DNA of 64,000 nucleotides from Epiperipatus broadwayi (Eukaryota; Onychophora; Udeonychophora; Euonychophora; Peripatidae), in assembly GCA_028023455.1 (NCBI GenBank), contig JAQFVV010006623.1, positions 87,501-151,500 of the forward strand, read 5' to 3'. Shown piece by piece: positions 13,414-25,961 of the stretch (positions are counted from its first letter, which is position 1; the number at the start of each line of letters is the position of its first letter). The position numbers and the translations under genes were made by a program. Below the pieces are notes generated by a model. It did not search any database and had not been told where the DNA came from. It saw nothing but the letters and a program-made list of their open reading frames with translations.

Positions 13414-14327
13414 AAATAATTGAAACATATATGTGTTTAGATTTGGGGTAATAAAAAACAAGATTTTAAAAAGATGGATTAAGAAGTGTTACAAATATAT
13501 CTATTATAAAAATTGATCAAATTTAGAACGGTAATTAGATTTTAGATATTTGGAGTTTAAATTCTAAATAATCATGGAGCTCTAAATGTATATAATTTAT
13601 TTTATGTGGTTTATACAGACTAACAGTGGTGAATCATTGCACAGATATAAGAAGTGCTTGCTTGGAGCTTCTGATAGGAATCTCGGTTGATTAGCAGCTA
13701 CAAAATAAATACACTCAACAAACTTTGAGCACAGACATTATCTTCATCTAGATAATTTGCTATTTATTGGGTGATAAACAGTATAGTAAAAGTTTTATTA
13801 ATTGATAAATGAACAATAAAATGTTAAATGTTTTTGACCTTGAAAAAAAATCTTAAGTAATAAATAATATTTAAAATCCTTTGCATTTGCATAAACTATT
13901 ATCCAATCAAATAAGTGCAAATAGTCTTCTCTTGCAAACTGTGTGAATAAATAAAAAGATTTTAACTGCTTGTGTTAGGTTTCATTGATGTGTTTCGTGT
14001 TAGTTATTGTAAAGGAACCATTACATTTAAGTACAATATTCATATTATATATATAATCATTAAACCAGTTTATAGCGATCACTGGATTATTAGAAGTAAC
14101 TGCAAGAACGCTTTCAAAATAATGTGCTGCAGCAAAAAAAAAATGGGGGCTAAATTTTTGACTGAGGATTTTATTTTAAACTTCACAATAATCAGTTTTG
14201 AGTTATGATTATTATATCTGTGACTTCATAACACTAAAAGTAGAAATTTATTTTTAAGGAAATGATTGATTCATCAGTATTATTTTATTAAATAATAAAT
14301 TAATTTGATATGAATAAATATTAAGAC
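13414..14327. other. Non-coding sequence
   Basis: A/T-rich. A plus-strand frame at 13972-14208 has no recognisable motif. Nothing else is visible. Confidence 0.5.
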
Positions 14328-14376
14328 CAAGGGCCCCTCAAAATTAGGTTGTGCTAAGGGCCCTGTGTTTGTTAAC
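14328..14376. mobile_element. Possible hAT-type terminal remnant (GGGCCC repeats)
   Basis: GACCAAGGGCCCCTC and, 20 bases on, CTAAGGGCCCTG stand out as the only GC-rich motif in several kb. Closely spaced GGGGCCC blocks separated by an AAAATTAG-like stretch are, from memory, common at the ends of hAT DNA transposons. No partner terminus or TSD was found, so the assignment is tentative. Confidence 0.3.
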
Positions 14377-14869
14377 ACAGTTATATTTCATTAAATATTT
14401 TATTAACATAATTTTATTCCATCTAAATACATTTATACATCAAATAAATTAATAGTTTAATAGTCAAAATTAAATTAATGCTTAACAACTTTCTTTAACC
14501 TATTTACAAATAAAATATTGTTTAGTACTGCCAATGAATGTTTGTTGATCATAAAATATACTTTAATTGATAGTGTAAGCAAGTTGTTCTTGGTTGATAA
14601 TCTTTCTAAATTCACTTACTTACTCGGCATTTACCTAGGAGTTACCTTTTATGTTCATTGTAGTGCTAATGACCTAAAAATCCCAAACACTAATACAATA
14701 CATTATAAAAATATTTGTATTCTAAAATTTGAAAGTTAATTCAATTCTGTGAAATGTCTAAGAATCATAAATATAGTATAGAATAGAATTAGCTTTGATT
14801 TAGAAATATTAAACAAAAAATGTTGTTTTAATCAATTAATAAATAGTATTCTGACTAAGGATAAGTCTA

Positions 14870-15425
14870 AAGAGCAGTCACATCACAATATCTATTTTTC
14901 CGTTCTCTTCTTTTCATTCCACATCTCTTCAATTCCACATATCTCTACCCATCACTTATATCATTCAGTGATGTTAATCTTTTCATCCTTCTTTCTCATT
15001 TCCGCTATCTCCAAAACTGTCTGAAGATTTTTCTAGGTCACTCAATGTGGTGATATTTTCCCTCAATCAATCCAGTTTCGTTTTCTATCTCTAATTTCAT
15101 CAATCAATCTTTTTTATTCATTTATTCTTTTTAGAACTTCTTCACTTGTTATTTTATTTATCCAACTGATTTTTTTTTCTCCTCTTCTCCATGGCCACAC
15201 ATTAAAGATTTCCCATCTGTTCTTAATTTTATTATTCATTGCCCATGCTTCACAATCATATTAATCTTTTCATTAATTCTCTCTTCAAAGATCCACAAAA
15301 TATTATCTTTCTATTAGCATATGCCTCTTTTGCTAATATTATTTTTCTTTTAACTTTATATTCACTTCTTCCATCCTCACACAACCAATTACCCAAATAT
15401 CTAAATTCCTTTACTTGTTGAACTA
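14870..15425 (-). mobile_element. LINE reverse transcriptase C-terminal fragment (second LINE family)
   Basis: Read on the minus strand, the segment translates to VKEFRYLGNWLCEDGRSE followed by KVKRKI and AKEAYANRK, the typical sequence just after the fingers/palm of LINE reverse transcriptases, then KISWINKITSEEVLKRINE and RLIDEIRDRKRNWI, the conserved C-terminal region of the same proteins. Several stops and at least one frameshift break it. The wording of the motifs differs from the RTE family at 54-56 kb (which has YKYLGQIINTDG at this point), so it belongs to another family. Only the last ~180 codons remain. The pyrimidine-rich tract at 15.95-17.64 kb lies on its 5' side and could be an ancient upstream part of the same element. 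Confidence 0.75.
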
Positions 15426-15949
15426 TATTTAAATAAAAATAACTTTGTGCAATTTATTAGAAAAACAATTACTTAAATCAATGAAACAATGCTCTCGGAA
15501 AATGCTCTTAATTAATTAGCAATATTTAAATGAATGTCTCAACAGATTGCCAATCTTTGATTAGTAGTACTAGAACAGATAATACATTGGTATTCAATGA
15601 GTGATTTTTTGTTTGTTTGATTTTTCAATATTTTTTCCCAGCAATTTAAATAATAAAATGAATAAATTCTAATATTAAAATATTTTTGTGGAGGTTAAAT
15701 TTTAGATCAATACTTTTATTTCCTGTATCTGTACAATTGTTAGTTGACATTAAAAGGAAGTGATATCTCTGACAAATTTTGATATGTCATAAATGACAGA
15801 TGGTAAATCAGAAAGTACTTTTAAAACTCTAAAAATCTTTTATATTACTTGTCAGATTTTAATCTCTAAAATATTCAAATAATATTTGTTCATAATAAGA
15901 GATTCTAATTTGTAAAATAATTTATTTTTTAACATTAAAATTTTTTTTT

Positions 15950-17640
15950 TTTAATTCATAAAATATTTCACTACAGGAATTTATATATGCCTTCTTTTTT
16001 TTAAGTATTTATTCATAATAATTATCTTTCAATAAATTATTATTAATCATTTTGTTAAATTACAATACATTACATTTCATTTTATATATAGATCTTGTTA
16101 GTGGAAATGCATCTATCTTATGCTCTCCCATCTCCCATGTTAATAGTCAAATGTTTGAAATATAATATTGATATATCATTAAAATAAAATTTAGTATAGA
16201 CTGTTCATCTTTTCTGTTGGTACCTCATATAACTCGCCTATGAATGTTCTTATTTTTAAAAATTGATTAACTTCTTCATATAGATAACCATTGTTATCAG
16301 AGTTAAACTTAATTGGTTTTCTTCATATTTTTTTCCTTGTGTTAATTTCTTCTATCTGATTAAATTATTTATTTCAATTTGATGGATGTAGATTTTTATC
16401 ATTTCTTTCTGATTGTCTTCTAGTTTCTAAAGCAATTTATTATCTGTTCCATGAGATATTCATTTTTCACCTGTTTTATTATCAGTTATTTTATAATGAT
16501 TCTGTTTCTTTTGCCTTTCTCTCACTTTTCCCCAACTGTCATGCTTTCACCTTTATATATTCTTGCTTGTGTGAAAGGATTTTTTCTATTTTTTATTCAA
16601 TTTGATGTGCTATTTCTGTTAACTGTGGCTTCATTTTTTTTCAGCTTTTCTTTATATTTTTTTTCATTGAGATTCATTTCTTCAGATACTTTATTTTCAT
16701 TTTCTTAACACATATTTTCTATTTCTTTTTTTTTTTTATTCCTTTCTAATTTTTCTTAATTTTACATTACCACTTTTAAATTGTGGTTTAATTTTTAACT
16801 TCACATCTTTTATCTCTTTCATAAAATTTTTATTTGCTCTATAATCTTTGCTTTGCTTTATTGTTGATATTTATACAAAATTTTTCTTTCTCTTGCTGTT
16901 TTTAAATATATTGAATACTTAATTTTCCAATTTCATATGTATTATTTCTTTTTTCATTTCATTTAGTATTTTCTCCAATATTATTTAATTCTTTTTTCAT
17001 ATGCTTGGAACATTTGATCTTTTATTTCATTATTTTTCTGTATTTTTTTTTTATTATCATTATTTGAAAATTTTTTATATTATCCTTATGAATTTTTTTT
17101 CATCATTGCTTGATTTTTGCCATTAATGGCAGGTTATTTGTAGCCTGTGTCTCTAACTACTCTAACATTTGTGGCTTTTTTTATTTTTATTAGCTGAACT
17201 ACTTCCTGATTCTGCCAAATGTTCTCTCTTAATTAATTATCTACCTTCCATATTTTCAGCTTCTTGCATTTTTGCTTTTAATTTTATAAGCATTTATTTC
17301 AAATTGTATCTTTAAGTTTTCATTATTATTTTACTTCATATTGTGTCATCCATCACCTTCTTTACACGCTTTTTCTTTCCATTATCAATAACTATTATTT
17401 CAATTCAGTCTTTTAACTGATCTATTATTTTTCTTATTTTATCATATTTTCATAACTGCTTATTTATGCTTTTTATCATATATTTCAATTACTTATTGCC
17501 TTTGTTATTTTAATTATTTGGTTGTTTGTTTCTTTTCATTTCCTTACATAATTTTTATTCTCTTTTTTTTTTTTACTCTCTTTGACCATTATCATTTATC
17601 AGGTTTATATGTTTAAATTTTACTTTTGTAATGTGAAATC
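15950..17640 (-). other. Long pyrimidine-rich plus strand; possible ancient coiled-coil coding remnant on minus strand
   Basis: For about 1.7 kb the plus strand is dominated by T with scattered C, and the minus strand by A/G. On the minus strand many Lys/Glu/Asn/Gln-rich fragments appear, interrupted by stops, as expected of a decayed coiled-coil protein such as a LINE ORF1. One fragment (about 16210-16320, minus) reads LYEEVNQFLKI. The plus-strand frame at 16451-16708 is all Phe/Ser/Leu and is the shadow of this skew. Simple compositional bias without coding history is an equally good explanation. Confidence 0.3.
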
Positions 17641-18839
17641 TAGATTATTAAACAATATGAAATTTGAACTTGTACTAGCTCAAATTTGAACTAGTCTGAA
17701 TTCCATATCAGGCATCTTATTTATATAATGAGAGGTAATTTAATAATTCATTAGTGATCAAATCACATTTTGGCCATTCATTTATATAGTTCAATAAATT
17801 ATAATATTTAAGAAATAATAGATTATCCTTTGATGATCACGCAACAAATTAGTAATCTGCTTAAATATTGAGACTTTTCCAATAAATAGTATACTGAAAG
17901 AAATAAATCTCAATAATTTAAATATACTAAATATTAATAATAATTAAGACTACTTGTGATATTTAAGATTCCCATTTCTGTAAAAAATATACATATTGTT
18001 TTTATTTACGGATACTAGTTGTATTTTCTGATTATTACCAATTTGAAAACCATCTCTCTGATTATCAGCCCTAGAATCTCTTCAAGGACATTTTTCTTTA
18101 TTGACTATTGAGTTATCTTAGATTTATATAATGTTTTTATTTTATGTGCCTATAATTTTTGTTTATTTATTTCTTTTACCATAGATTGAGGGGATATAGA
18201 TTCTTTGAATGTTAGAAAAAGGAAAAACATTATCAGCTTTATTTTTAAATTGAGATAAAATATAGGGTCAGATATGAAATTATTTGCAGATGAATTTAAT
18301 CATCACCAGGGTAAAAGAAAATATTTTATATTCTTACGCATTAAATACCTATGCTTGTACAGTTACATCATTATGTTATTTATTCATTGATACTAATCAT
18401 TTCAATAGTTATTTGTTTTTTCAGTATAAATGATTAATAATTTCTAGTGTGCATGGTCTTTCCTACCCTTGTAGAAACAAATCATAATAGAAAGGGAATC
18501 TCATACCATCAACACATTACATTGTTAAGATGAATTAATCAATAAATATTTTGGAGACAATGAACTACGATATTAATAAAGTTTAGTGTGCATATAAATA
18601 ATAACAAGTTTTAATTGAAATTCTTTTTTTTTGTTAATATTAATATTGAATGATTATTCTTTGAAGGGCAAAGAAGGATTGGATTAATAAGTATTAATCG
18701 CATTAATCAAGCAGTAGTTATAAACATTAAATAAATTAATTGCTTTTGTTATAACCTTTTGTTTTATAAACTATAATAATTGTAAATAAATTTGTTAAAT
18801 GTATGAGTTCAAATTAGTTTTTCTTTATTCAGATATCAA
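17641..18839. other. Non-coding sequence
   Basis: A/T-rich unique sequence; nothing supported. Confidence 0.5.
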
Positions 18840-19160
18840 TTTATCACGTACTCGCATAATAAAGATGATAATATTAATATTCCCTAAAATAGAATATTAT
18901 GCATATTCTCCCTAAGTTCGAATTCGGGAATTAATGAAAGTTAAGGATGGAGAAAAGAGATGATTATACATGCATATATTTGATGTATGTTCGTATGCTA
19001 ATACGTCATCTCCCAGAAGTGAGATCGGGATAGATATGGGTCTAGAAGTTTAAAAATCCTAGAGACGTTTGCTCATCCACTCTGATAGCCTATCAAGTCT
19101 AATGTTATGCCAGGCCAGGACACGGTTCCGTTACTATATATATATAAGGATAAACGTAAT
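18840..19160. other. GC/CpG-richer unexplained island
   Basis: The segment has many more CpGs than its flanks, for example GTTCGAATTCGGG (18917-18929), which resembles a pol III B box, plus ATCGGGATAG and GGTTCCGTTAC later on. No A box at the right distance, no poly-A tail and no coding frame is evident. It may be a fragment of a mobile element whose other copies lie outside the window. Confidence 0.3.
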
Positions 19161-20724
19161 CGAAGAAAAATCTATTTTAAAAAATAAAAAAAAACAATAA
19201 AGAAATATTTTTCATATATATATATATTTAGAGATAACTGTCCTATCTCAAACATAATTGAAACAAAATAAATAATACTTTCCTTTAACACTGTAAAATA
19301 GTAAGATGGTTATCTCATGTTGTCACTGTTATCATTAGTGCAAGTATAGTGAAGTAGGTATATTTGAAATAAAATAATATTAGTAGAATTGTTTATCAGT
19401 ATTGGTTGGAGAAGCTGAAACACAGATTTGAAGATAATTTAAAAGAAATGATAGTTGCATAAACATAATATTTTAAATCTATTATTATTCTCTTTATATG
19501 CCATTCACTTAAACTATCATTTTAGCAGTATTTCCACCTTTTTGCATAGAGTATTAGATAAATGAATGTGAGTGTGTGTGTGTGTGTGAATTTACTATTC
19601 TAAATAAATCCCATAATGTTCTTTTTCAATTAAAAAAAAAAACACATGAAGTTTTTAGAATATATTTTTAAATAAAATAAATAACTGTTTTTAATTTAAA
19701 AAAAAAAAAGAAATCTAAAACTTTTAATAATTCTAAACTAGACTGCATACTGATAAAAATTTTAAAGAGGCTGCAGCAAATAAATTGGCTGCCGCAATAA
19801 TTGCTAATTCGTTAAATAACCCCCCCCCCCAATATAATTATTATGAGTATGATTAGTACTATATTTATGTATATATCAGTAAAAATATTAATCTATTTTC
19901 AGAAAAAAATAGCGCTACTAATTAAATAATAATATGAATTGTTAAATATGTATATGCCATCACACACCTTTAGTCTAAAAGTTTACTAAAAATAAATTAA
20001 TAGTCCCAAGGTGCGTAAAAGAAAGACAATCTTTTTGTTTTAGTTATTCAGGATTAAAAGTAATTGGTTTCAAATTAAAAGGATTTCAGAAGAGAGTAGA
20101 AAAATTTTAACAGTTTGAAATAATTAGAACTAAAGTAAACATAATAATGAGCTTAAAACCAACCAAAGCTCTTTTATCCAAATACTCATTTCAATTTTGG
20201 AAATGACTTATGCAAATAATCCCACTTATATTATAAATATTATAAATCTTCAAAGCAAAATGATTTCCATCTACATAAATCTCTGTAAATTTTTACGTAT
20301 TAAATAAAAGTAACCTGCAATATAATGGTGAATATTTTTTACATTTATATAAAAATCCATCCGCAATCAATTTAATCCATTCCCATAAAAAGGTAAAATC
20401 ATGCATTGCCGATATTATTTATTTGCAATTATCAAAAGTCCAATAATTGTGCACAAATCTAAATTTATTTCATTCTCTCACAGACATTCCTGATGCCAAT
20501 GCACAGAAAGATCCTGTGTTTTCCAATATTATTCTTTTGAACTTTAAATAAATGCCTGAGAAAACTCTTGACAACAACTTCATTTTGATTTTAAAGTAAA
20601 TTTCTTATGTATATTTAGTATATTACATTATGTCACCAAAAATGGTAATTAAAGAAGTCCATTACATTGTCCTGTCATTTAAATTCCTAATAAATAAATA
20701 AAAAAATCATATACAGTAGTTATA
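19161..20724. other. Non-coding sequence with simple repeats
   Basis: A/T-rich with a TG run (about 19571-19588), A runs near 19630 and 19700, an 11-base C run at about 19820-19830 and TA runs. No gene is visible. Confidence 0.5.
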
Positions 20725-20880
20725 TATATATATATATAAAAGACATATGGCTTTATTGCTCATGAGTTCATACGATGTTCAAGGTCCAGACCTGTGAGTG
20801 CCAAAATCAATTCTAGGAACTCTCAATCCCAAGTCAGATGTTTTACCAACTGTGCCAAACCTTACATGGCATATATACTA
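20725..20880 (-). mobile_element. Second tRNA-derived SINE type (tRNA-Pro-like head)
   Basis: Read on the minus strand the segment starts with a tRNA-like head: TTTGGCACAGTTGGTAAAAC contains an A box (TGGCACAGTTGG), followed by an anticodon-loop-like CTTGGGA (reading UGG) and a degraded B box around GAATTGATTTTGG. About 70 bases of non-tRNA body follow, ending in AATAAAGCCATATG and a TA-repeat tail (20725-20739, plus strand). A TSD is not clear. The head differs from the Leu/Ala-like SINE found five other times, so this is a different family with a single visible copy. Confidence 0.6.
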
Positions 20881-20891
20881 ATAATAATTAT

Positions 20892-21442
20892 CCATCAAAA
20901 AGTCTTTTTGGCATCTGGTTTTGTGCCCTTTTCAAATGTTAAGCATCTATTTTAACATTAACCATTGCTGATAGAATGTCATTTAAATATTCTAAAATGA
21001 AATCAAAATAACAACAATAACACATAAATTATCAGTAAAAGGAATAAAATTATCATATAGAGATTTAATAAAAGTTTAAAGAATTGACTATAGAACAGAA
21101 CATTATATACAGAATCAATATTACATACTCTAAACAACTTAATATTGTATGAGTATTTATAAAACTTCAATAAATTTAGTTAACACCTGGCCAATTAAAA
21201 ATAAATGAAAAATTATATTAGTATATAAAAAAAGTTATATAATATATATTGTTATGTTATATAATCAATTCTTTGAACCTATATTGAATCTCTGTATAAT
21301 AATTTTATTCTGTTTACGGATATTTTATTTTGTTGTTGTTGTTATTTTATTCCATTATAAAACCCTAGATGGTTAATGTTAAAATAGATGCTTAACATTT
21401 AAAAAGGTGACAAAACACAGTACCAAAATAGGCCTTTCATAT
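20892..21442. mobile_element. Large fold-back element D (~550 bp)
   Basis: The left arm (from AAGTCTTTTTGGCATC) and right arm (to GTACCAAAATAGGCC) are reverse complements. Matching pairs include TTAAGCATCTATTTTAACAT with ATGTTAAAATAGATGCTTAA, and AAGAATTGAC near 21085 with its complement near 21265. The arms are about 190-200 bp and the central loop about 150 bp. No transposase is encoded. It is best described as a fold-back or MITE-like element; RNA from it would fold into a long hairpin. Confidence 0.8.
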
Positions 21443-22429
21443 ACAATATTGTATTTCTAAAATATGGTTGAATGTGACCATATTGCAGAGAAATCTGGAA
21501 CTTTTATAATTCATTACACAATTAGCTGTGAATTTAAATAATATATTTACTTAAAAGATAATTCAATATAATCTATAGTAACATTACTAATTTCTTATCT
21601 ATTATTCTTTAGAATGCTTTAATTTTCAACCTTCCTCATATAGAAATATTCAGCATAAGATCTAATCAATAATCAAACATAACCAATAATGCTTATTGAG
21701 TACTTACTTAAATCTATAATAATCTATCAAAATAACAGAAAAAGTTATGAATATATCATTCCACTTTACATAACCATACAGTTATCGCTTTATTTAACTC
21801 ACACTTGCTAAATACATAGTACTAAATGCATCAAACAGGTACTATTTACATCGGTAACTAACTAGATATTATTTTTATAAGCTTGTCTTTAGTTGAATAC
21901 AATTAATTGAAGTTATGATTAATTTTTAATTTAAGCAGTGTATAAATTAGTACATGAACACTAAATTAAACTATGATTAGTTTAAAATTTAAGTACCACT
22001 TCAAATATTCAGCACTCTAACTAAATCCATCACTAAGCCCCAATCAACCTCACTCACTATTTTTATTAAAATATAAAGAGAGGACCCTTCTTCTGCATTG
22101 CAACAATTACTTTTATTCTATTCATTTTTTGATTTCTCAAATGGCATTTCTGTTTCAACCCAATTTCTAAAAAAATTGCAATTATATTTCTACAGCAAAA
22201 TGAATAAAATTAAAATTAGAGCTCAAACTTTTGAATCTCCAGTTACATATTTGCCTCATGGAACTTAATAACATTACTAAGACTACTATAACCACTGATC
22301 ATTAAAATTAGAATATGATCTTTATTTTAGCATTAACCATATAAGATTACTCATTTTAAAATTAATATATAACAAATAATCATCCAATTGAATCCTAACC
22401 TATAAAATCATATTAAATTTAACAGCACA
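21443..22429. other. Non-coding sequence
   Basis: A/T-rich unique sequence; nothing supported. Confidence 0.5.
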
Positions 22430-24795
22430 TTTCAATCATCATCAATTCACTTCAGGCTGAAGGTCTCTTTAAGTTCAATAGTGTCTCTGATCTTTAGTCT
22501 TTCTTTTTTGCATCACATCAACACACTTCCTTATTTTATTCATCAATCTGATATGTTGTTTTTTTTCTAGATCTTTTACAATCTCTTGGAATCCAGTTTA
22601 AGATTTCAATGTTCATCTGTTATCATATCTTCTACCAGTATGTCAAGAGCCAACTTCAGTCTTTTAATTCTTTCAATGATGTCAATAACTTCTGTTTATC
22701 TCTCACCCATGTATTTTATTTACTCTCTTCTTGTTAGTCCTAACAGAAATCCTTCCATATTTTTGTTGAGTGGTCTGAAGTCTCTGTATTGCTCTTCTAT
22801 TAAGAGTCCAAATGTTAGATCCATAAGTAAGAACTAATAAAGCACATTTATTAAAAACATTTCCTTTTTAAACACATAGACATATTTCATTTAAAAGTAT
22901 TTTTACAAAAAAAATCAAGTCAGATGTCACATGACTTAATTTAATAAAGCTTGTGTTTACAAATGTTATATATAGAGCTCGCAAAACAAACTCTTAACAA
23001 GTTTTGTAGAATACCCCCAATGTCAGACCTGTTTCTGCTACTGGCATCCTCAGTGAGGTGCTAGGATATTCAATCATTAGATTAAAAATACCAGGACATA
23101 TGGATGTCTAAAAATTTCAGAGTTTCTAGTTAATGCTATACATTAGATAAAGTGCTGGGCTTGTCCTCTATTTTTAATCTAATGATTGAATATCCTAGTA
23201 CCTCGCTGAGGACACCAGTAGCAGAAACCGGTCTGAGGTTAGAGGTATTCTACAAAGATTGTTAAGAGTTTGTTTTGCGAGTTCCTTTAAATGTTATTAT
23301 TTATACCAAAAGCAGTCCAACCAAGTTTAATTCTATGATTAATTTCATTCATTATATTTCCATCTGTAGTTATAATCATTTGTAATTGTTAATTCTTCTA
23401 ATTCAGCATTATTTTATTTTATTTTTAAAAATTCACTGGGTATTTTTGGCATTTATCTTTAGTCCTACTTTTTTACATTCATCTGATAATTTTTATAATG
23501 TTTATACCAAAGTTCTAAGGCATTATTTTCAAAAACAATAGCATCATCTACAAAATGTAGATCATTTAAATAATCTTCATTTATTTTTACTTTCTTATTT
23601 TTTTATTTTAATTCATAAAATACTTTTTGCAAAACTATTGTAAAAGATTTTGGAGATATGATTACATGTCATATATCCTTCCCATTGTTAATCTTCCTAG
23701 TATCATTATGTAATCTAATTGTTGTTGTTGCATTTTTATAAATATTTTTTAAAATATAACAATATTTTAGATCTATACCTTGATGATCTAATGCCTTAAT
23801 CACTGAATAAATTCTTATAGAATCAAATGGCTTTTCATAATCTACATATCTAAATCATAATGGCAACTCATTTTCATGAGTCCTTTCCATAACTTCTCTC
23901 AATACTTGGATATAACCCACTGTACTAAACCCACCTTTAAATCCAGATATTCTTTTGATTGGTTAAAATTCACAATTCACTGTAGATGAGTTGTAATTAT
24001 ATTGGTAAAAATTTTGTATAGAATTGATAAAAGACAGATGTCTATAAGTTCTAATATCTTCTTTATCACCTTTTCAAATATTAATATTAACAATGCATTC
24101 TTTCAATCATCTGATACATCTTTATAATTTAGACATTTATTATATAACTTAGCCCAAAAAAATTCTATTTCTTCACCTATTTCTTGTAAGTTATCTATTG
24201 TAATTTTATCATTACCTAAAGTTTTCTCCTTCTTCATGGGTATAATTACATATCTTACTTTTTCATTTAAAATCTTGACAATTCAGAAAATATTCTCGTC
24301 CTCTATTGCTATATAATTATTGAGAAAACTGTTCTATACATTTCATAATGTCATCTCTCTTTTTAGTAATAGTTTCATCTTTATTTCTTATTGCAGAAAT
24401 AAATTTTCTACCAATACCAGAATGTTGTTTTACACTTTTGAGACTTTTATTCTCCTCTATAGCTTTCCCCACTAATTCACATATTTTCTTATATTGTAAT
24501 TAACTCTTTTTCACACATATATTTTTGGATATCTTTTCAGTAAAAAATTTATTAGTCAATTGCTGCTTTTTTGTACCATCTAGCTTTATTGCAGTTTTTA
24601 AAAGTATATCAATTATTTTTCAATTGATTTTGTTCAAATCTGAATCATATTCAAAATCTATTATTACTTTAAAATGATTTGCAAGTTCTAATTTAAATTC
24701 ATTGGAATGGTTCTGAAGGTTATTAATGACAATTATGAATACTGTTTTTCTTAATAATTTTTGTCTCTCTAGTTTTGCATTAGTATGTGTGATAT
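22430..24795 (-). mobile_element. Decayed RTE-type LINE copy 2, interrupted by a fold-back
   Basis: This copy aligns along its length with the better preserved RTE at 54.25-55.99 kb: the same 3' start (CTTCAGGCTGAAGGTCTC versus CTGCAGGATGAAGGTCTC on the plus strand), the same C-terminal and reverse transcriptase regions, and it continues about 300 bp further 5' into the linker before the RT (ENKSLKSVKQHSGIGRKF, and before it NEFKLELANHF). Many stops and small indels break it. The endonuclease domain is absent, so it is 5' truncated near 24795, as is usual for LINEs. Element C1 is inserted within the region encoding the RT C-terminal domain, so C1 arrived after this copy. Confidence 0.88.
22900..23287. 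mobile_element. Fold-back element C1 inserted in RTE copy 2
   Basis: It begins AATCAAGTCAGATGTCACAT, a ~65-bp unpaired lead, followed by two inverted arms of about 110 bp: CTCGCAAAACAAACTCTTAA (from 22979) pairs with TTAAGAGTTTGTTTTGCGAG (to about 23282), and the arms also share GAATATCCTAG and CAGTAGCAGAAAC-type sequence. The loop is about 75 bp. Comparison with the intact RTE copy shows the element interrupts the sequence between the equivalents of CATATTTCC and TTATTTCTACC. A short TTTAAA may be the target duplication. A partial second copy (C2) lies at 37.33-37.51 kb. Confidence 0.85.
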
Positions 24796-25961
24796 ATATA
24801 TATGCATAAAATTCCTATCTAGTTTCTATTCATCCAATATCCCCTAGCATAGAAAATTGTGATCATGTGATGTTTAGCAGTTTAATACAAAATAGAAAAC
24901 AGTTTTAATCCAGAAATGTTTAGCTTTAACTCTACACCTGTGCCAAATCATTATATTTTATTCTAAAATTAGCCCTCCCCTTCTTACATGTATTTTGTAT
25001 AAGTTAAGAGTATTAATAGAGAGAATTTATTTGCTATGTAACTGTTTTCTGAGAGTCAATCAAGATTCTTTCCATTGTCTTCCAAAACTTTTTATCTGTC
25101 TTTATCATCCAAAAAGATATATGCATGCGACCTATTGAATTTCCTACAGTAGGAATATGATGGAATGATCCTAGATTAAAGCTCAATTTGTCATTTTAGT
25201 ACTCCAGAGTAATGTGTTTTCCTCTCCTACTAGCAATTTGTAAGATGTAAACATACACATATGCCTCTCGACCTTAGATATAAAAACAAAAAAGATATAG
25301 CAATGAAATATTTGAATTATGACTATCTCAGTTATAAGCAATAAAGCTGTTTGAGTGTCAAATAATATTTACAATAAATAATAAAAATTAATTTTTAATT
25401 TATATCTAAAAAAAATATCTTATAGATTATGCTCAGATTTTTCATAAATATATAACAACAAAAAGTAATATTATTCTATAAATAATTACTTAGAGGCTCG
25501 TACTATTTGAGCTCTCTAATAGCAATTTAGATCAACTTCACTTTTAACTTAAGTTCACAGCTCTGTTACTGCACAAAACCAATAGGACTTTATAAAAGTG
25601 ATATAATTATCTATTAATGATTTACAAAATATAAACAAACTATATTTGCAAATAATCTGACTCAAACACTCTAAAAAAGTGATGGTAGATGATTATCAAT
25701 GATCTAATAACAAGGTGGGATTACTACTATTATAAATGCCCATCTATAAGACTTTACTACCTTAACTTCATGATTCATATCTGAGAACAGCATAGTATAT
25801 TTTCAAACTGAATTCTCTCTTATTAAATCATTTTTTTAATTCTCACTCTTATCAAGTTTTTTATCAATATATACAGAATGTTCTTAAAATCATTATATCA
25901 CAATAATATTTATCATTTATTTAAGTTTTATTTTATTAGGATTAGGAATTATACATAGTAG
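24796..25961. other. Non-coding sequence
   Basis: A/T-rich with one 16-base palindrome TTTCCTACAGTAGGAA near 25140. No gene is visible. Confidence 0.45.

Noticed and set aside
16451-16708. 85-codon plus-strand frame rich in Phe, Ser and Leu
   Set aside because: It is a by-product of the T-rich strand; such translations resemble membrane proteins only by composition.
19820-19830. C homopolymer as a telomere- or G-quadruplex-like signal
   Set aside because: A single run of 11 C with no repeats of it nearby; ordinary slippage explains it.
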